A stretch of DNA of 64,000 nucleotides from VAZQ01 sp963817135 (GTDB lineage: Bacteria; Pseudomonadota; Alphaproteobacteria; Rhizobiales; Xanthobacteraceae), in assembly GCA_963817135.1 (NCBI GenBank), contig CAWFNG010000001.1:124001-188000 (forward strand), written 5' to 3'. The notes beneath the pieces are model-generated. The model made no database searches and had not been told where the DNA came from. It worked only from the letters and a program-made list of their open reading frames with translations. Shown here piece by piece: positions 27,051 to 35,683 of this stretch. Both the position numbers and the translations under genes were made by a program. How positions within the stretch are numbered: the stretch's first letter is position 1; every line of letters starts with the position of its first letter.

Positions 27051-29918
27051 ATGTCACGCATTTTTTTAAGTCATTCGAGCGCGAACAATGCCGAGGCGGT
27101 GGCGCTGCGCGACTGGCTTGAGCAGGAGGGTTGGAAGGACGAGGTCTTCCTGGACCTCGATCCCAAACGCGGCATTGCTGCCGGAGAGCGATGGGAACGC
27201 GCGCTCAACGAGGCAGCGAACCGCTGCGAGGCGGTGCTGTTCCTTGTATCGAAGCATTGGCTCGGCTCGCACTGGTGCTCCAAAGAATTCATTCTGGCGC
27301 GACACCTTAACAAACGGCTGTTCGGTGTTCTTATCGAAGATCTGCCGATAGGGGATCTGCCCGAGGATATTGCCGGTACCTGGCAGGTTGTGCGGCTTGC
27401 TGCCGGCCGCGACCACATCATGCTTCGCGCGGTTTTGCCGATCACGCATGACGAGATGCACGTCACCTTTTCAGCCGAGGGGCTCGCGCGTCTGAAGCAC
27501 GGACTGGAGGAAGCAGGGCTCGGCCCCAAGTACTTCCGTTGGCCGCCCGCGAACGATCCAAACCGGCCGCCCTATCGCGGTTTGCGTCCGCTCGAGGCCG
27601 AGGACGCCGGCATTTTCTTCGGCCGCGATGCGCCGATTGTCGAAGCCCTCGACGCGTTACGCGGTCTCCGCGAGGTTGGCGCGCCGCGGCTGCTCGTCAT
27701 TCTCGGCGCGTCCGGAGCGGGCAAGTCGTCGTTTCTCCGAGCGGGGCTGCTCCCTCGACTGGCACGCGACGACCGCCACTTCCTTCCCCTCCCCATCATG
27801 CGGCCGGGTCGGGCGGCAATCTCCGGCGAAACGGGCCTCCTGCACGCGCTGGAGTTGGCATTCCAGACCGAGGGCATCATGACGACGCGCGCGAAGCTTC
27901 GCTCGGTCATTGAAGGGGGGCCTTCAATGCTGCGACCGATGCTGCAAGCGCTCGTGGAGAAAGCGACTCCTGGCGCACTTGCTTCCGATCTCACGCCCAA
28001 AGCGCCGACGCTGGTCTTGTCGATCGATCAAGGTGAAGAGCTGTTTCTGGCCGAAACTCAGGACGAAGCACAGAGATTCCTCGCGTTCCTGCGCGATCTG
28101 CTCGTTCAGGATGCGCCCGAAATGATTGCAGTATTGGCCATCCGCTCCAACTCCTATGGTCAGCTGCAGGAAGCAAAATCGCTGGAATGTGTTCGCAAGG
28201 TTCCGTTCGATCTCGGTCCAATGCCGAAAGGAAGCTATGCCGAAGTAATCAAAGGACCGGCGCGGCGGCTGGAGGGGTCTGCGCGTGCTCTCGAGATTGA
28301 AGAGAGTCTCGTCGACGCATTACTCGCAGATGTCGAGTCGGGCGGTGCCAAGGATGCACTGCCGCTGCTGGCCCTCACGCTCGAACGGCTTTACCTCGAG
28401 CATGGGGGTGATGGCGATCTTACGCTTGCCGAGTATCAGACCCTCGGCGGATTCAAGGGATCAATCGAGGCAGCGGTTGAGCGCGCGCTCGGAGAAGCAG
28501 ACAGTGATCCAACCTTGCCGAAGGACCGAGCCGAACGTCTGGCGCTGCTTCGGCGCGGCATTATCCCCTGGCTCGCCGGGATTGACCCCGATACCGGCGC
28601 CCCTCGTCGGCGGGTAGCGAAAGTTTGTGAAATCCCGATAGAGGCGAGGCCCTTGCTGCAGCAACTCGTCGCGCATCACCTGCTTGCCACGGACGTAGCA
28701 AAGGAGACCGGTGAGACCACCATCGAGCCGGCCCATGAGGCATTGCTGCGTCAGTGGAGTCTGCTGCAGGGTTGGCTTGTCGAGGATGCGGCTCTCCTCG
28801 CGGTACTCGATGGCATCAAACGCGCGCGCCGCGATTGGGCCGCGAACGCCCGAAGCCCGGCGTGGCTCACGCATCAGACGGGTCGGCTCGATGCGGCGCA
28901 ACGCCTGACCGAACGGCCGGATCTTGCAGCCAACCTGGAAGCACCCGATCGCGAATACCTTCTCGCGTGCCACAAGACAGGGTTGGCGGCGAGACGCAGA
29001 AGCCGTCACGCGCAGCTGGCGATTTACGGGATGTTGGTCGGCATCATCGCCGGGCTCCTGGGGTGGATCAATCAGGGCTTCGTCAAGGAGCAAGTGAACT
29101 GGTTCGTTACCATGCGGCCTTACATGTACGCGCACGTGCGTCCGTTTGTACTTGCGGCGGCAGCGGAACAGACCCTGACAGAAGGCGATACCTTCAAGGA
29201 GTGTGCGAAGGATTGTCCGCTAATGGTGGTGATCCCGATCAATGAATTCACGATGGGATCGCCGGCTGATGAAAAAGGCCGTTACGTCAACGAAGGCCCG
29301 CAACACGGCGTCAGATTTGCCAAACCTTTCGCGGTTGCAAAGTTCGAGGTGACGTTCGACGAATGGGACGCCTGTGTTGCAGTCGGCGGCTGTGAGCCGG
29401 TCTCCGACAGCGGCTGGGGGCGCGGCAGGCGACCGGTCATCAATGTCACCTGGTGGGAAGCGCGGCAGTACGTTACCTGGCTGTCCAAGATGACCAACAA
29501 GGCATATCGGCTGCTTAGCGAGGCCGAATGGGAGTACGCAGCGCGCGGCGGAATGAACACGGCCTATTCGTGGGGCGAAGATATAGGTGCCGGCAAAGCC
29601 AACTGTACAGGTTGCGGCAGCAAGTGGGACAATAAGCAAACGGCGCCAGTCGGTTCTTTCCCGGCCAATCGATTTGGCCTGCACGACATGCACGGCAATG
29701 TCTGGGAATGGGTGGAGGATTGCTTCCAAGACAGCTACGACGACGCGCCGCGAGACGGCGCTGCCGGCAACAGCGGCGACTGTGCCGACCGTGTGATTCG
29801 CGGAGGCTCCTGGAGCAGCAATCCGAACATCCTGCGGTCAGCCAATCGCAGTGCTGATACCACTCTCATCCGTTACAGCTATCTGGGCTTTCGAGTCGCG
29901 AGAACGCTCGATCACTGA
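27051..29918 (+). CDS. TIR - nSTAND1 NTPase - TM - FGE-sulfatase domain protein
   Basis: A 955-residue multidomain protein. Residues 1-130 form a TIR domain (IFLSHSSANN; candidate catalytic Glu79 in HWCSKEF), an NAD-cleaving or signalling module. A STAND-type P-loop NTPase of the nSTAND1 kind follows from about 174: PYRGLRPLEAEDAGIFFGRD, Walker A GASGAGKSS at 219-227, Walker B LVLSIDQGEELF near 318-330. A probable membrane helix (YGMLVGIIAGLLGWI) lies near 658-675. Residues 725-955 are a formylglycine-generating-enzyme/SUMF1-like C-type-lectin-fold domain (FTMGSP, LLSEAEWEYAARGG, DMHGNVWEW, VIRGGSW, GFRVAR). The architecture is that of bacterial immune receptors: effector, switch, sensor. An 18-codon hydrophobic ORF (26967-27023) precedes it. 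Function is inferred. Confidence 0.93.
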   Translation: MSRIFLSHSSANNAEAVALRDWLEQEGWKDEVFLDLDPKRGIAAGERWERALNEAANRCEAVLFLVSKHWLGSHWCSKEFILARHLNKRLFGVLIEDLPIGDLPEDIAGTWQVVRLAAGRDHIMLRAVLPITHDEMHVTFSAEGLARLKHGLEEAGLGPKYFRWPPANDPNRPPYRGLRPLEAEDAGIFFGRDAPIVEALDALRGLREVGAPRLLVILGASGAGKSSFLRAGLLPRLARDDRHFLPLPIMRPGRAAISGETGLLHALELAFQTEGIMTTRAKLRSVIEGGPSMLRPMLQALVEKATPGALASDLTPKAPTLVLSIDQGEELFLAETQDEAQRFLAFLRDLLVQDAPEMIAVLAIRSNSYGQLQEAKSLECVRKVPFDLGPMPKGSYAEVIKGPARRLEGSARALEIEESLVDALLADVESGGAKDALPLLALTLERLYLEHGGDGDLTLAEYQTLGGFKGSIEAAVERALGEADSDPTLPKDRAERLALLRRGIIPWLAGIDPDTGAPRRRVAKVCEIPIEARPLLQQLVAHHLLATDVAKETGETTIEPAHEALLRQWSLLQGWLVEDAALLAVLDGIKRARRDWAANARSPAWLTHQTGRLDAAQRLTERPDLAANLEAPDREYLLACHKTGLAARRRSRHAQLAIYGMLVGIIAGLLGWINQGFVKEQVNWFVTMRPYMYAHVRPFVLAAAAEQTLTEGDTFKECAKDCPLMVVIPINEFTMGSPADEKGRYVNEGPQHGVRFAKPFAVAKFEVTFDEWDACVAVGGCEPVSDSGWGRGRRPVINVTWWEARQYVTWLSKMTNKAYRLLSEAEWEYAARGGMNTAYSWGEDIGAGKANCTGCGSKWDNKQTAPVGSFPANRFGLHDMHGNVWEWVEDCFQDSYDDAPRDGAAGNSGDCADRVIRGGSWSSNPNILRSANRSADTTLIRYSYLGFRVARTLDH

Positions 29919-30084
29919 CTAGTGGTCCGATTCCGAAGTTCGCCACCACTCGCGGCACGTTCAGATGCGAACTTCGGAATCTAATGACCACTAGCAAGTC
30001 TATGATTTCCAGTGCGGTTTTGAATTTGAAGTTCCTAAACGAGCTTGCGGCCGGTTATGATAGGAACTTCAAATTCACCGCACT
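29919..30084. repeat. Double-hairpin dispersed repeat (family C), copy 1
   Basis: The element begins one base after the TIR gene stop. Unit A (29919-29994) pairs CTAGTGGTC and ATTCCGAAGTTCGC with their complements. Unit B (30011-30084) pairs AGTGCGG and TTGAATTTGAAGTTCC with a near-perfect complement. A copy over 90% identical by eye is at 41356-41523. The two units resemble back-to-back REP/MITE hairpins and may also act as a terminator. Confidence 0.88.
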
Positions 30085-30126
30085 TGTCGCAAGGACGCAA
30101 ATGAAAGCGCAAGCGGCGTTCCCGCG

Positions 30127-32025
30127 ATGACGAGCGGAGAAAAGTCTCAGCAGAATGTGTGCCGGGTGCAACTAGCTGGTAAATGGATCGGCCCAGCCCG
30201 CCGGAGGGATGCGGTTTCCTTGGGCGCGAGCACAGTCTTCACCACGGATTTTCAGTCGCTCAGTGTCTTTCGAATTGTCTTTGCCGTATATCTCCTCGGA
30301 GATTACTGGACCGGCGTCTCCCCCTATTTCGACGATTTCTTTACCAACTCGGGCATCCTTCCGCTTTTCGCGCTCGCATCCGACGTGGACGTGCCGGTTG
30401 CGATAGCGATCGCACGCGTACTGGAAGCCAGCAGGCTGCCGACTGTCCTGCCTTATGTCTATCCAGCAGCACTCATTTGCTTCGGCATCGGTTATCGGAC
30501 GAGATTGGCGAACGGAATAGTATTCGTTCTCAACAGCTACCTGTTCTGGCGCAACCCTTACATCCTCTCAGGCGCAGAGGATGTGGCACGACTCTTGTTG
30601 CTTTGGTGCTTATTTCTGCCAATGAATCGATATTGGAGCATTGATGCAGCCCTCGACCAGCAACCGCGCGATCGTCCGTACCCGCGTTTGCCATTTGCCG
30701 CACTGCGCTTGCAGATCACCTCGATTTATTTTTTTGCGGGGATTTTCAAGCTTGTTGGTCCGGCATGGCGGGACGGCACCGCCGTCGCAATGGTGCTCCA
30801 GGACAACATGTATGGTGGTACGTCGGTCGGATTATATCTCGTTCACAACTTTCCGACACTGCTCGGTGCGGTGACCTATGCCACGATCGGCCTGCAGGTT
30901 CTGCTGCCATTGTTGATCTACTCGCCTAGGTACAACGATCTTACTCGAGGCTTCGCACTTGCCAGCCTTGCCGTCATGCACCTGTCTTTCGTCCTCTTCC
31001 TGAACATCGGCGGCTTTCCGTTCGTATGCTTGACCTCCCTGATCCTGCTGATCCCGGACAGGTGGTGGAATCGGCTCCTTCGGAAACGCCGCGCCCGACT
31101 CGCGCGCGTCACTATTTTCTACGAGCCCGACTGTGGCTTCTGTTATCGCGTGTCGCTGCTGCTGCGGGAATTCCTGGTGTCGCCCACGACTGCGGTGCAG
31201 CCTGCAAGCGTTGATGCGCAGGCGCACCGCCTGCTGACAAATCACAATTCATGGGTTATACGCAGCGCCGATGGCACGTTCTATCTCAAATGGCACGCGG
31301 TAGCCTATCTTCTAAAGCAAAATCCGCTCCTCGCACTGCTCGGCTGGTTGACCGATCTGCCGTGCATGCGTGCAAAGATGCATTGGGTTTACGATTGCAT
31401 CGGCGCGCATCGGCAGGTCCTCGGCGCGATAACGCGGTACATTCTTCCGCTTCGGAAAGAGCGACCGATCCGGGCGGAAGCGGAAATCATTTGCGGTGTG
31501 CTGATGTGGCTCGCGCTTATATGCAATGTCATGTCGTTACCATGGCCCGGCAAGGACCGCATAGGTTCCGTGATCAGCAGCAAGCCGGCCGGGCGGAGCC
31601 AATTTTTCGAGGCCCTTCAGGTCGGCCAGTCCTGGTCGTTGTTTGCTCCGGTTCCCACGCACTATCAGCACCGTTACCAGGTTTCGGCGACGACAATCGA
31701 AGACACGCCGATTGAGTTGATGGAACATGCCCGACATCCACTTTTTTGGGAACCTGACGCATATCGCGTAAAGTTCGCAACGCATCGTTGGATGACCTAT
31801 TTTGCTCATCTCAACGCACGGACGAAGGAGCAGCTGACTTCATTCGGGAGCTATTTGTGCTGGTGGGCCCGACGCCCGGATCAGGGTTTGGACGCACGGC
31901 TCCGGGAAGTCGAAATCAGGCAATTCATTCTGGCATTCGACGAAATCTGGGCCAGAGATACCCGACCCGCCGTGCAGCAGACCAAGACGTGTGATCAGGC
32001 GCGTCCGCAAGCGCATGGCGAATAG
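30127..32025 (+). CDS. HTTM-domain membrane protein fused to DUF393 thiol-disulfide domain
   Basis: The 632-residue protein has a multi-helix N-terminal half matching the HTTM domain of vitamin-K-dependent gamma-carboxylase-like bacterial proteins (SLSVFRIVFAVYLLGDYW, then repeated hydrophobic helices to about residue 315). A DUF393 module with a CxxC redox pair (FYEPDCGFCYRVS, Cys336/Cys339) follows, and then a further membrane-associated segment to the C-terminus. DUF393 resembles thioredoxin-fold oxidoreductases. It starts 43 bp after a repeat element, so it may have its own promoter. Role unknown; carboxylation is not implied. Confidence 0.82.
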   Translation: MTSGEKSQQNVCRVQLAGKWIGPARRRDAVSLGASTVFTTDFQSLSVFRIVFAVYLLGDYWTGVSPYFDDFFTNSGILPLFALASDVDVPVAIAIARVLEASRLPTVLPYVYPAALICFGIGYRTRLANGIVFVLNSYLFWRNPYILSGAEDVARLLLLWCLFLPMNRYWSIDAALDQQPRDRPYPRLPFAALRLQITSIYFFAGIFKLVGPAWRDGTAVAMVLQDNMYGGTSVGLYLVHNFPTLLGAVTYATIGLQVLLPLLIYSPRYNDLTRGFALASLAVMHLSFVLFLNIGGFPFVCLTSLILLIPDRWWNRLLRKRRARLARVTIFYEPDCGFCYRVSLLLREFLVSPTTAVQPASVDAQAHRLLTNHNSWVIRSADGTFYLKWHAVAYLLKQNPLLALLGWLTDLPCMRAKMHWVYDCIGAHRQVLGAITRYILPLRKERPIRAEAEIICGVLMWLALICNVMSLPWPGKDRIGSVISSKPAGRSQFFEALQVGQSWSLFAPVPTHYQHRYQVSATTIEDTPIELMEHARHPLFWEPDAYRVKFATHRWMTYFAHLNARTKEQLTSFGSYLCWWARRPDQGLDARLREVEIRQFILAFDEIWARDTRPAVQQTKTCDQARPQAHGE

Positions 32026-32179
32026 CTGATATCTGCCGCCGCGCTCTCAAGGTCCAAAGAGGAGGACTGTGACTGTCCTGCCACAATGAGCTGGCCGCTT
32101 CCGGCCTTCCTTCAGAGAAGCCTTGACACGAGTTCGTCTGCTCCTGCATAGCTCGTTTGTTGGGATCATGGAGGGGTTT

Positions 32180-32299
32180 ATGCGAAAAGCCGCACTGGCA
32201 TTGCTGATTGCGTTGGGCTTGACAATCATCGCCACAAGCCTATTCCCGAGTCAGGTGCTAATTCAGGCTGCAGTCGCCGGTCCGAAAGAAGATAGATAG
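32180..32299 (+). CDS. Small secreted or membrane peptide, 39 aa
   Basis: ATG preceded by GGAGGGGTTT. The product is mostly a signal-peptide-like hydrophobic stretch (MRKAALALLIALGLTIIATS) with a short polar tail ending AGPKEDR. An in-frame ATG four codons upstream (32168) is possible, but the ribosome site favours 32180. No family recognised. Confidence 0.55.
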   Translation: MRKAALALLIALGLTIIATSLFPSQVLIQAAVAGPKEDR

Positions 32300-32376
32300 C
32301 TCAACTGGCGAATCGGCATGCCGGTTGGTGCTCGCCTGGGCGCGGGCGCTGACCGATCATGTCATGTAGACACGCC

Positions 32377-32628
32377 TCACGCGTTTTCCGGCATTAGCAT
32401 TCGCTCTCGGAGACGGCGGATCGCGTGGTTGGCAATGCACAGCGAGTCGCATTGCTCCTTCTCCAGAATTTCGAAAATCCCACGAGCCAGCTCAGCTTGC
32501 AGCCTTTCGCGATCGTAAGTCTTGAAGAGCGGGTCTCGCTCTACGAAGCTCCAGGACCTTGAGAAGGCTTCCGAAGCGAGCACCAGAGCTTCAGGGCCGA
32601 AGCAGCTCCGCTGCATCAAAACTGCCAT
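32377..32628 (-). CDS. Hypothetical conserved-looking protein, 83 aa
   Basis: The product is helical and amphipathic: GPEALVLASEAFSRSWSFVE, then LQAELARGIFEILEKEQ and a basic ANHAIRRLRERM tail. It resembles small uncharacterised proteins common in rhizobia. No signal peptide, membrane helix or catalytic motif. Its ribosome site is weak, so the start is uncertain. Confidence 0.6.
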   Translation of the reverse strand: MAVLMQRSCFGPEALVLASEAFSRSWSFVERDPLFKTYDRERLQAELARGIFEILEKEQCDSLCIANHAIRRLRERMLMPENA

Positions 32629-32930
32629 GATTTCTTATCCCAGCGTGACTGTGTCGTTCGTTATGACTTACCCATTCGCTGACGAGTAACTAAAGACTGA
32701 TCGGCCCGCCTCAAATTGGACATGATTTGAACTGCGATTTCGCTTTATTGCCCATGCCCATCGCCGGGAGCATATTGATTGTGCGGCGACCGGACTTGCC
32801 TGGTTTTGCCATTTTAGCTCGATCTTGCGGAATGGTTTGGATGCCATGCACTTGAGCATTCCGGTCGCTCGATTGAAGGGTTGCGTACCGGCGCGGAGAA
32901 ACCCATTCTCGCTGCGGCAGGAGAAGGAAC

Positions 32931-33827
32931 GTGAGTGACCGCGCCGATTCGATGACGGGAATTTCGCATATTGCGGTCACGCCTGCAGCTATCGTGCAGC
33001 GTCAGACTGCGGATTGGGACCTGGTCCAAGCCGAGCAGGTCGACATGATTCGCCATAAGTCGTTCGATTACGAATTCAAAGGCTCGCGACATCTCTTGAT
33101 CGCCACCGAGCGCGCCGAAAGGCACGATGGTGAAACCCTCGTCGACGGATTGCCAAGGTCGAAGCGCCGCGAGTGGAATCGGAGGATGACTTTCATCCCT
33201 GCGGGGCACCGGTTCTACGGTTGGCAGAAACCGCGCGCTTTGCTTCGCTGCATCTTCCTTTACATCGATCCGCGGAGCCTGCTGCTGGGCTCCGAACTTC
33301 GCTTTTCCGAGGTCGATTTCAAGCCTCGATTGTTCTTTTTCGATCCCGATGTCTGGACGACTGCTCTCAAGCTCAAGGCGCAGCTGCAAAATCCGTGTCC
33401 CTCCCGCACCGCCTATGTGGAGGCGCTCGGCATTGCGCTGGCGCACGAACTCACGCGGGTAAACGCGGGTGGCTCGCCCCGCATGCCGGACGTCCGCGGA
33501 GGGCTCCCAGCCTGGCAGCAAAAAAAGCTGACGCAATATATCGAAGAGCGTCTTGCCGATGAAATCCCGCTCTCATCCCTGGCACAACTGGTACAGCTCA
33601 GTCCGTTTCATTTTTCGCGGGCGTTCAAGCAATCGTTTGGCGTGCCGCCACATCAATATCTCACTATCTGTCGAATCGACCGTGCCAAGGCCTTGCTGGC
33701 AGAGCGCAAGCTGTCGGTAACTGAAATTGGACTCGATGTTGGTTTCAGCGAAACAAGCTCGTTTACCGCTGCCTTTCGCAGGGTCACCGGTGAAACGCCC
33801 ACTGACTATCGTCGGAGTCTCGCATAG
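32931..33827 (+). CDS. AraC family transcriptional regulator
   Basis: The 298-residue regulator has an N-terminal sensing region of about 180 residues and a C-terminal double helix-turn-helix (residues about 198-298): LSSLAQLVQLSPFHFSRAFK for the first and VTEIGLDVGFSETSSFTAAF for the second, then the family terminus FRRVTGETPTDYRR. It probably activates a promoter in response to an unknown small effector. The flanking genes do not identify a target. Confidence 0.9.
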   Translation: MSDRADSMTGISHIAVTPAAIVQRQTADWDLVQAEQVDMIRHKSFDYEFKGSRHLLIATERAERHDGETLVDGLPRSKRREWNRRMTFIPAGHRFYGWQKPRALLRCIFLYIDPRSLLLGSELRFSEVDFKPRLFFFDPDVWTTALKLKAQLQNPCPSRTAYVEALGIALAHELTRVNAGGSPRMPDVRGGLPAWQQKKLTQYIEERLADEIPLSSLAQLVQLSPFHFSRAFKQSFGVPPHQYLTICRIDRAKALLAERKLSVTEIGLDVGFSETSSFTAAFRRVTGETPTDYRRSLA

Positions 33828-33837
33828 GCGTTCGATC

Positions 33838-33862
33838 CAAGACGTTCAGCAGTAGATGCTTT
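33838..33862. repeat. 25-bp direct repeat, copy 1
   Basis: An exact match to 34847-34871 (core GACGTTCAGCAGTAGATGC). The second copy is the 3' end of the small secreted-protein gene at 34855-35013. Here the same end is attached to unrelated sequence. The pair brackets the VTT membrane protein gene. Confidence 0.8.
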
Positions 33863-34106
33863 TCGCTTTGCGTAAATCGCAAGGCTGGAGAATGCGAAGC
33901 CCCTCTCGCCAAAAAAGTCCATGCCACAATCTTCCCCAATCAGCGCCCCAATAGCGACGCTGCCGGTTGTTACTGAGCGTCTCCGTAATGGGGGAAATGG
34001 GGACGCAAATCATGGAATTGGTGTCTGCTGCCGCGGTGATCATTGCGGTGCAATGATCACCGGGCTCGCTTTTCTCCGCGCACCGTAATTCACGCGCAGG
34101 TGGACG

Positions 34107-34811
34107 GTGCTGGCAATTCTCGGCCCGGCAAGATCATGGCCGCTAAAAGCAGCGTTTGCGGCCGTTTTCGCTGCCGCGCTGCCTGCCTTCTATTTTCTTT
34201 ACAGCCATGGTTGGCTTCTGTCCTTCAATGAATGGATAAAAGCTCACGGAGCGGCAGGGGCCTTTACGTTTGCAATTGCCTATGTGGTGAGCGCGGTCCT
34301 CCTGCTCGCTCCCTCCGAGCTTATGTGGGTTGCTGCTGGTGTCGCGTTCGGCGCCTGGGCCGCTCCTTTGGTGGTCGCCTCTTCCATCATCGAGTCACTG
34401 ATCGTGTTCTTGCTGTCGCGCCATGTGCTGCGGCCGAAGGTAAGGCTGCTCGTCGCAAAGCGCCCGCTGCTGCGCGCAATCGATGCGGCCATCAGGTCGC
34501 AGAGCTGGCAAGTCGCCATCCTTCTGAGGCTCAACGCATTGGTGCCTTTCAATTTCCAGAACTACTTCTTCGGGGCAACGGATATCGGGCTTGTGCCCTA
34601 CACGATAACTACGCTTTTCGGTATCATGCCTTTTACGGCAATGTACGTTTATCTCGGGACAGCAGGACGGACCATTGCATTTAAGGAAGGTCTTGGAACT
34701 TCCAATATCGCGTTTCTTTTGTTCGGCTTACTCGCGACGGCAGTCCTCATTTACATCATCTGCCGGAAGACAAAGCAGAAACTGGAGGAAATGATCGCTG
34801 TGTCCGGTTAA
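34107..34811 (+). CDS. VTT-domain (DedA/TVP38-like) membrane protein
   Basis: A 234-residue protein with five to six predicted helices and the VTT/SNARE-associated signature: a re-entrant region at LLAPSELMWVAAGVAFGAW, and the later RLNALVPFNFQNYFFGATDIGLVPYTITTLFGIMPF stretch holding the conserved Arg, Pro and Gly residues. DedA-like proteins move lipid carriers or affect membrane potential. The specific role here is unknown. Translation starts at a GTG after CAGGTGGA. The gene sits between two 25-bp direct repeats. Confidence 0.85.
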   Translation: MLAILGPARSWPLKAAFAAVFAAALPAFYFLYSHGWLLSFNEWIKAHGAAGAFTFAIAYVVSAVLLLAPSELMWVAAGVAFGAWAAPLVVASSIIESLIVFLLSRHVLRPKVRLLVAKRPLLRAIDAAIRSQSWQVAILLRLNALVPFNFQNYFFGATDIGLVPYTITTLFGIMPFTAMYVYLGTAGRTIAFKEGLGTSNIAFLLFGLLATAVLIYIICRKTKQKLEEMIAVSG

Positions 34812-34846
34812 TGCAGGCGCTAAGTCAAGCGGCGCCGCTTCCGGAG

Positions 34847-34871
34847 CAAGACGTTCAGCAGTAGATGCTTT
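34847..34871. repeat. 25-bp direct repeat, copy 2
   Basis: Overlaps the stop end of the small gene on the minus strand, coding for its last residues SIYC and stop. Copy 1 is at 33838-33862. Confidence 0.8.
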
Positions 34872-35013
34872 GCGCGCCCGGAATATCATCCTGCGGTACG
34901 CAGTATTGAGCCAACTTGTACGCGTTGGCGCGATTGCCATTGCCCGCGCCGAATGCGGTAGATGCCAAAGCGATGACGGCGACCGCAAAAATCATGGTGA
35001 TCTTGGTTGCCAT
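34855..35013 (-). CDS. Small secreted protein, 52 aa
   Basis: A strong GAGGAGAAAC ribosome site precedes the ATG at 35013. MATKITMIFAVAVIALAS is a signal peptide with cleavage near TAFG-AG. The mature peptide of about 30 residues ends PGAQSIYC with a second Cys at AQYC, so one disulfide is possible. I recognise no family. Its last codons are duplicated 1 kb away. Confidence 0.65.
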   Translation of the reverse strand: MATKITMIFAVAVIALASTAFGAGNGNRANAYKLAQYCVPQDDIPGAQSIYC

Positions 35014-35056
35014 TGCTGTTTCTCCTCGCGTCAAACAACAATTGCTTTTGTGTAAA

Positions 35057-35305
35057 CTAGACCAGGCAAGGCGAGCATTTATTCCCGGCTTGTAGGCGCG
35101 GCGAAACCCCGTGAATTCCGCGGTCGCATTCGAATGCGGTCCGTTCGATGCAGCTTGCTGATGAAGACGCGGAGTTCGTCGCTTGAACCGGCACGATATC
35201 CGCGCCGATGAAGGTGGCCGCAAAAAGCGAGAGGGCTGCGATTGTCGTTGCCAGTTCGAGTTTCGCCGAGGGCTTCGCGGATAACTTTTCCTTTGCGGTC
35301 AACAT
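35057..35305 (-). CDS. Small cysteine-containing exported protein, 82 aa
   Basis: Preceded by CGCAGGAGACAAGGCG. After a basic start, residues 18-42 form a hydrophobic segment (LATTIAALSLFAATFIGADI) like a signal anchor or signal peptide. The rest has four cysteines (ASCIERTAFECDRG, NKCSPC). Unrecognised family. It precedes the other small secreted gene on the same strand by 43 bp, so they may share a transcript. Confidence 0.55.
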   Translation of the reverse strand: MLTAKEKLSAKPSAKLELATTIAALSLFAATFIGADIVPVQATNSASSSASCIERTAFECDRGIHGVSPRLQAGNKCSPCLV

Positions 35306-35683
35306 CGCCTTGTCTCCTGCGTGGTGGCGTGAGTGGGTTGCTCACTGCGCAAGAGACTCGCCCGCATGCGATTCTATTCATGGAAATCACGGATACGTGT
35401 TGAACGATGCGGGCCGCTTGCGGCGGGACTACATGGCGACTGGAACAAGAACTGTTTTGGCTTGTCCCAGCCGCATACGTCACCTACCTTCAAATTTCGC
35501 CAACAAGCGGCAGCGAAATCCCGGAATATTCGACGCTCGAGTCGGGCCGTGAATGAAAGGTATGATCGGCACACTCCGCGACCGTGACGTCGCATGGTAG
35601 GCGGCGGCTTTTCTCAAAGAGCCGGCGGCGCAACAAAGTGCGGCCACGATGCTGGGGTGGCGCCGAACAAGGATGGGCAGCAG
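35306..35683. other. Region without a supported gene
   Basis: It lies between the small exported-protein gene and glycogen phosphorylase and should contain promoters for both directions. I see no convincing coding frame or structured element. Confidence 0.4.

Noticed and set aside
27051..29918. The FGE-like domain as a true formylglycine-generating enzyme for sulfatases
   Set aside because: It lies at the end of a TIR-STAND protein with no sulfatase nearby, so a binding or sensor role of the fold is more likely than catalysis.
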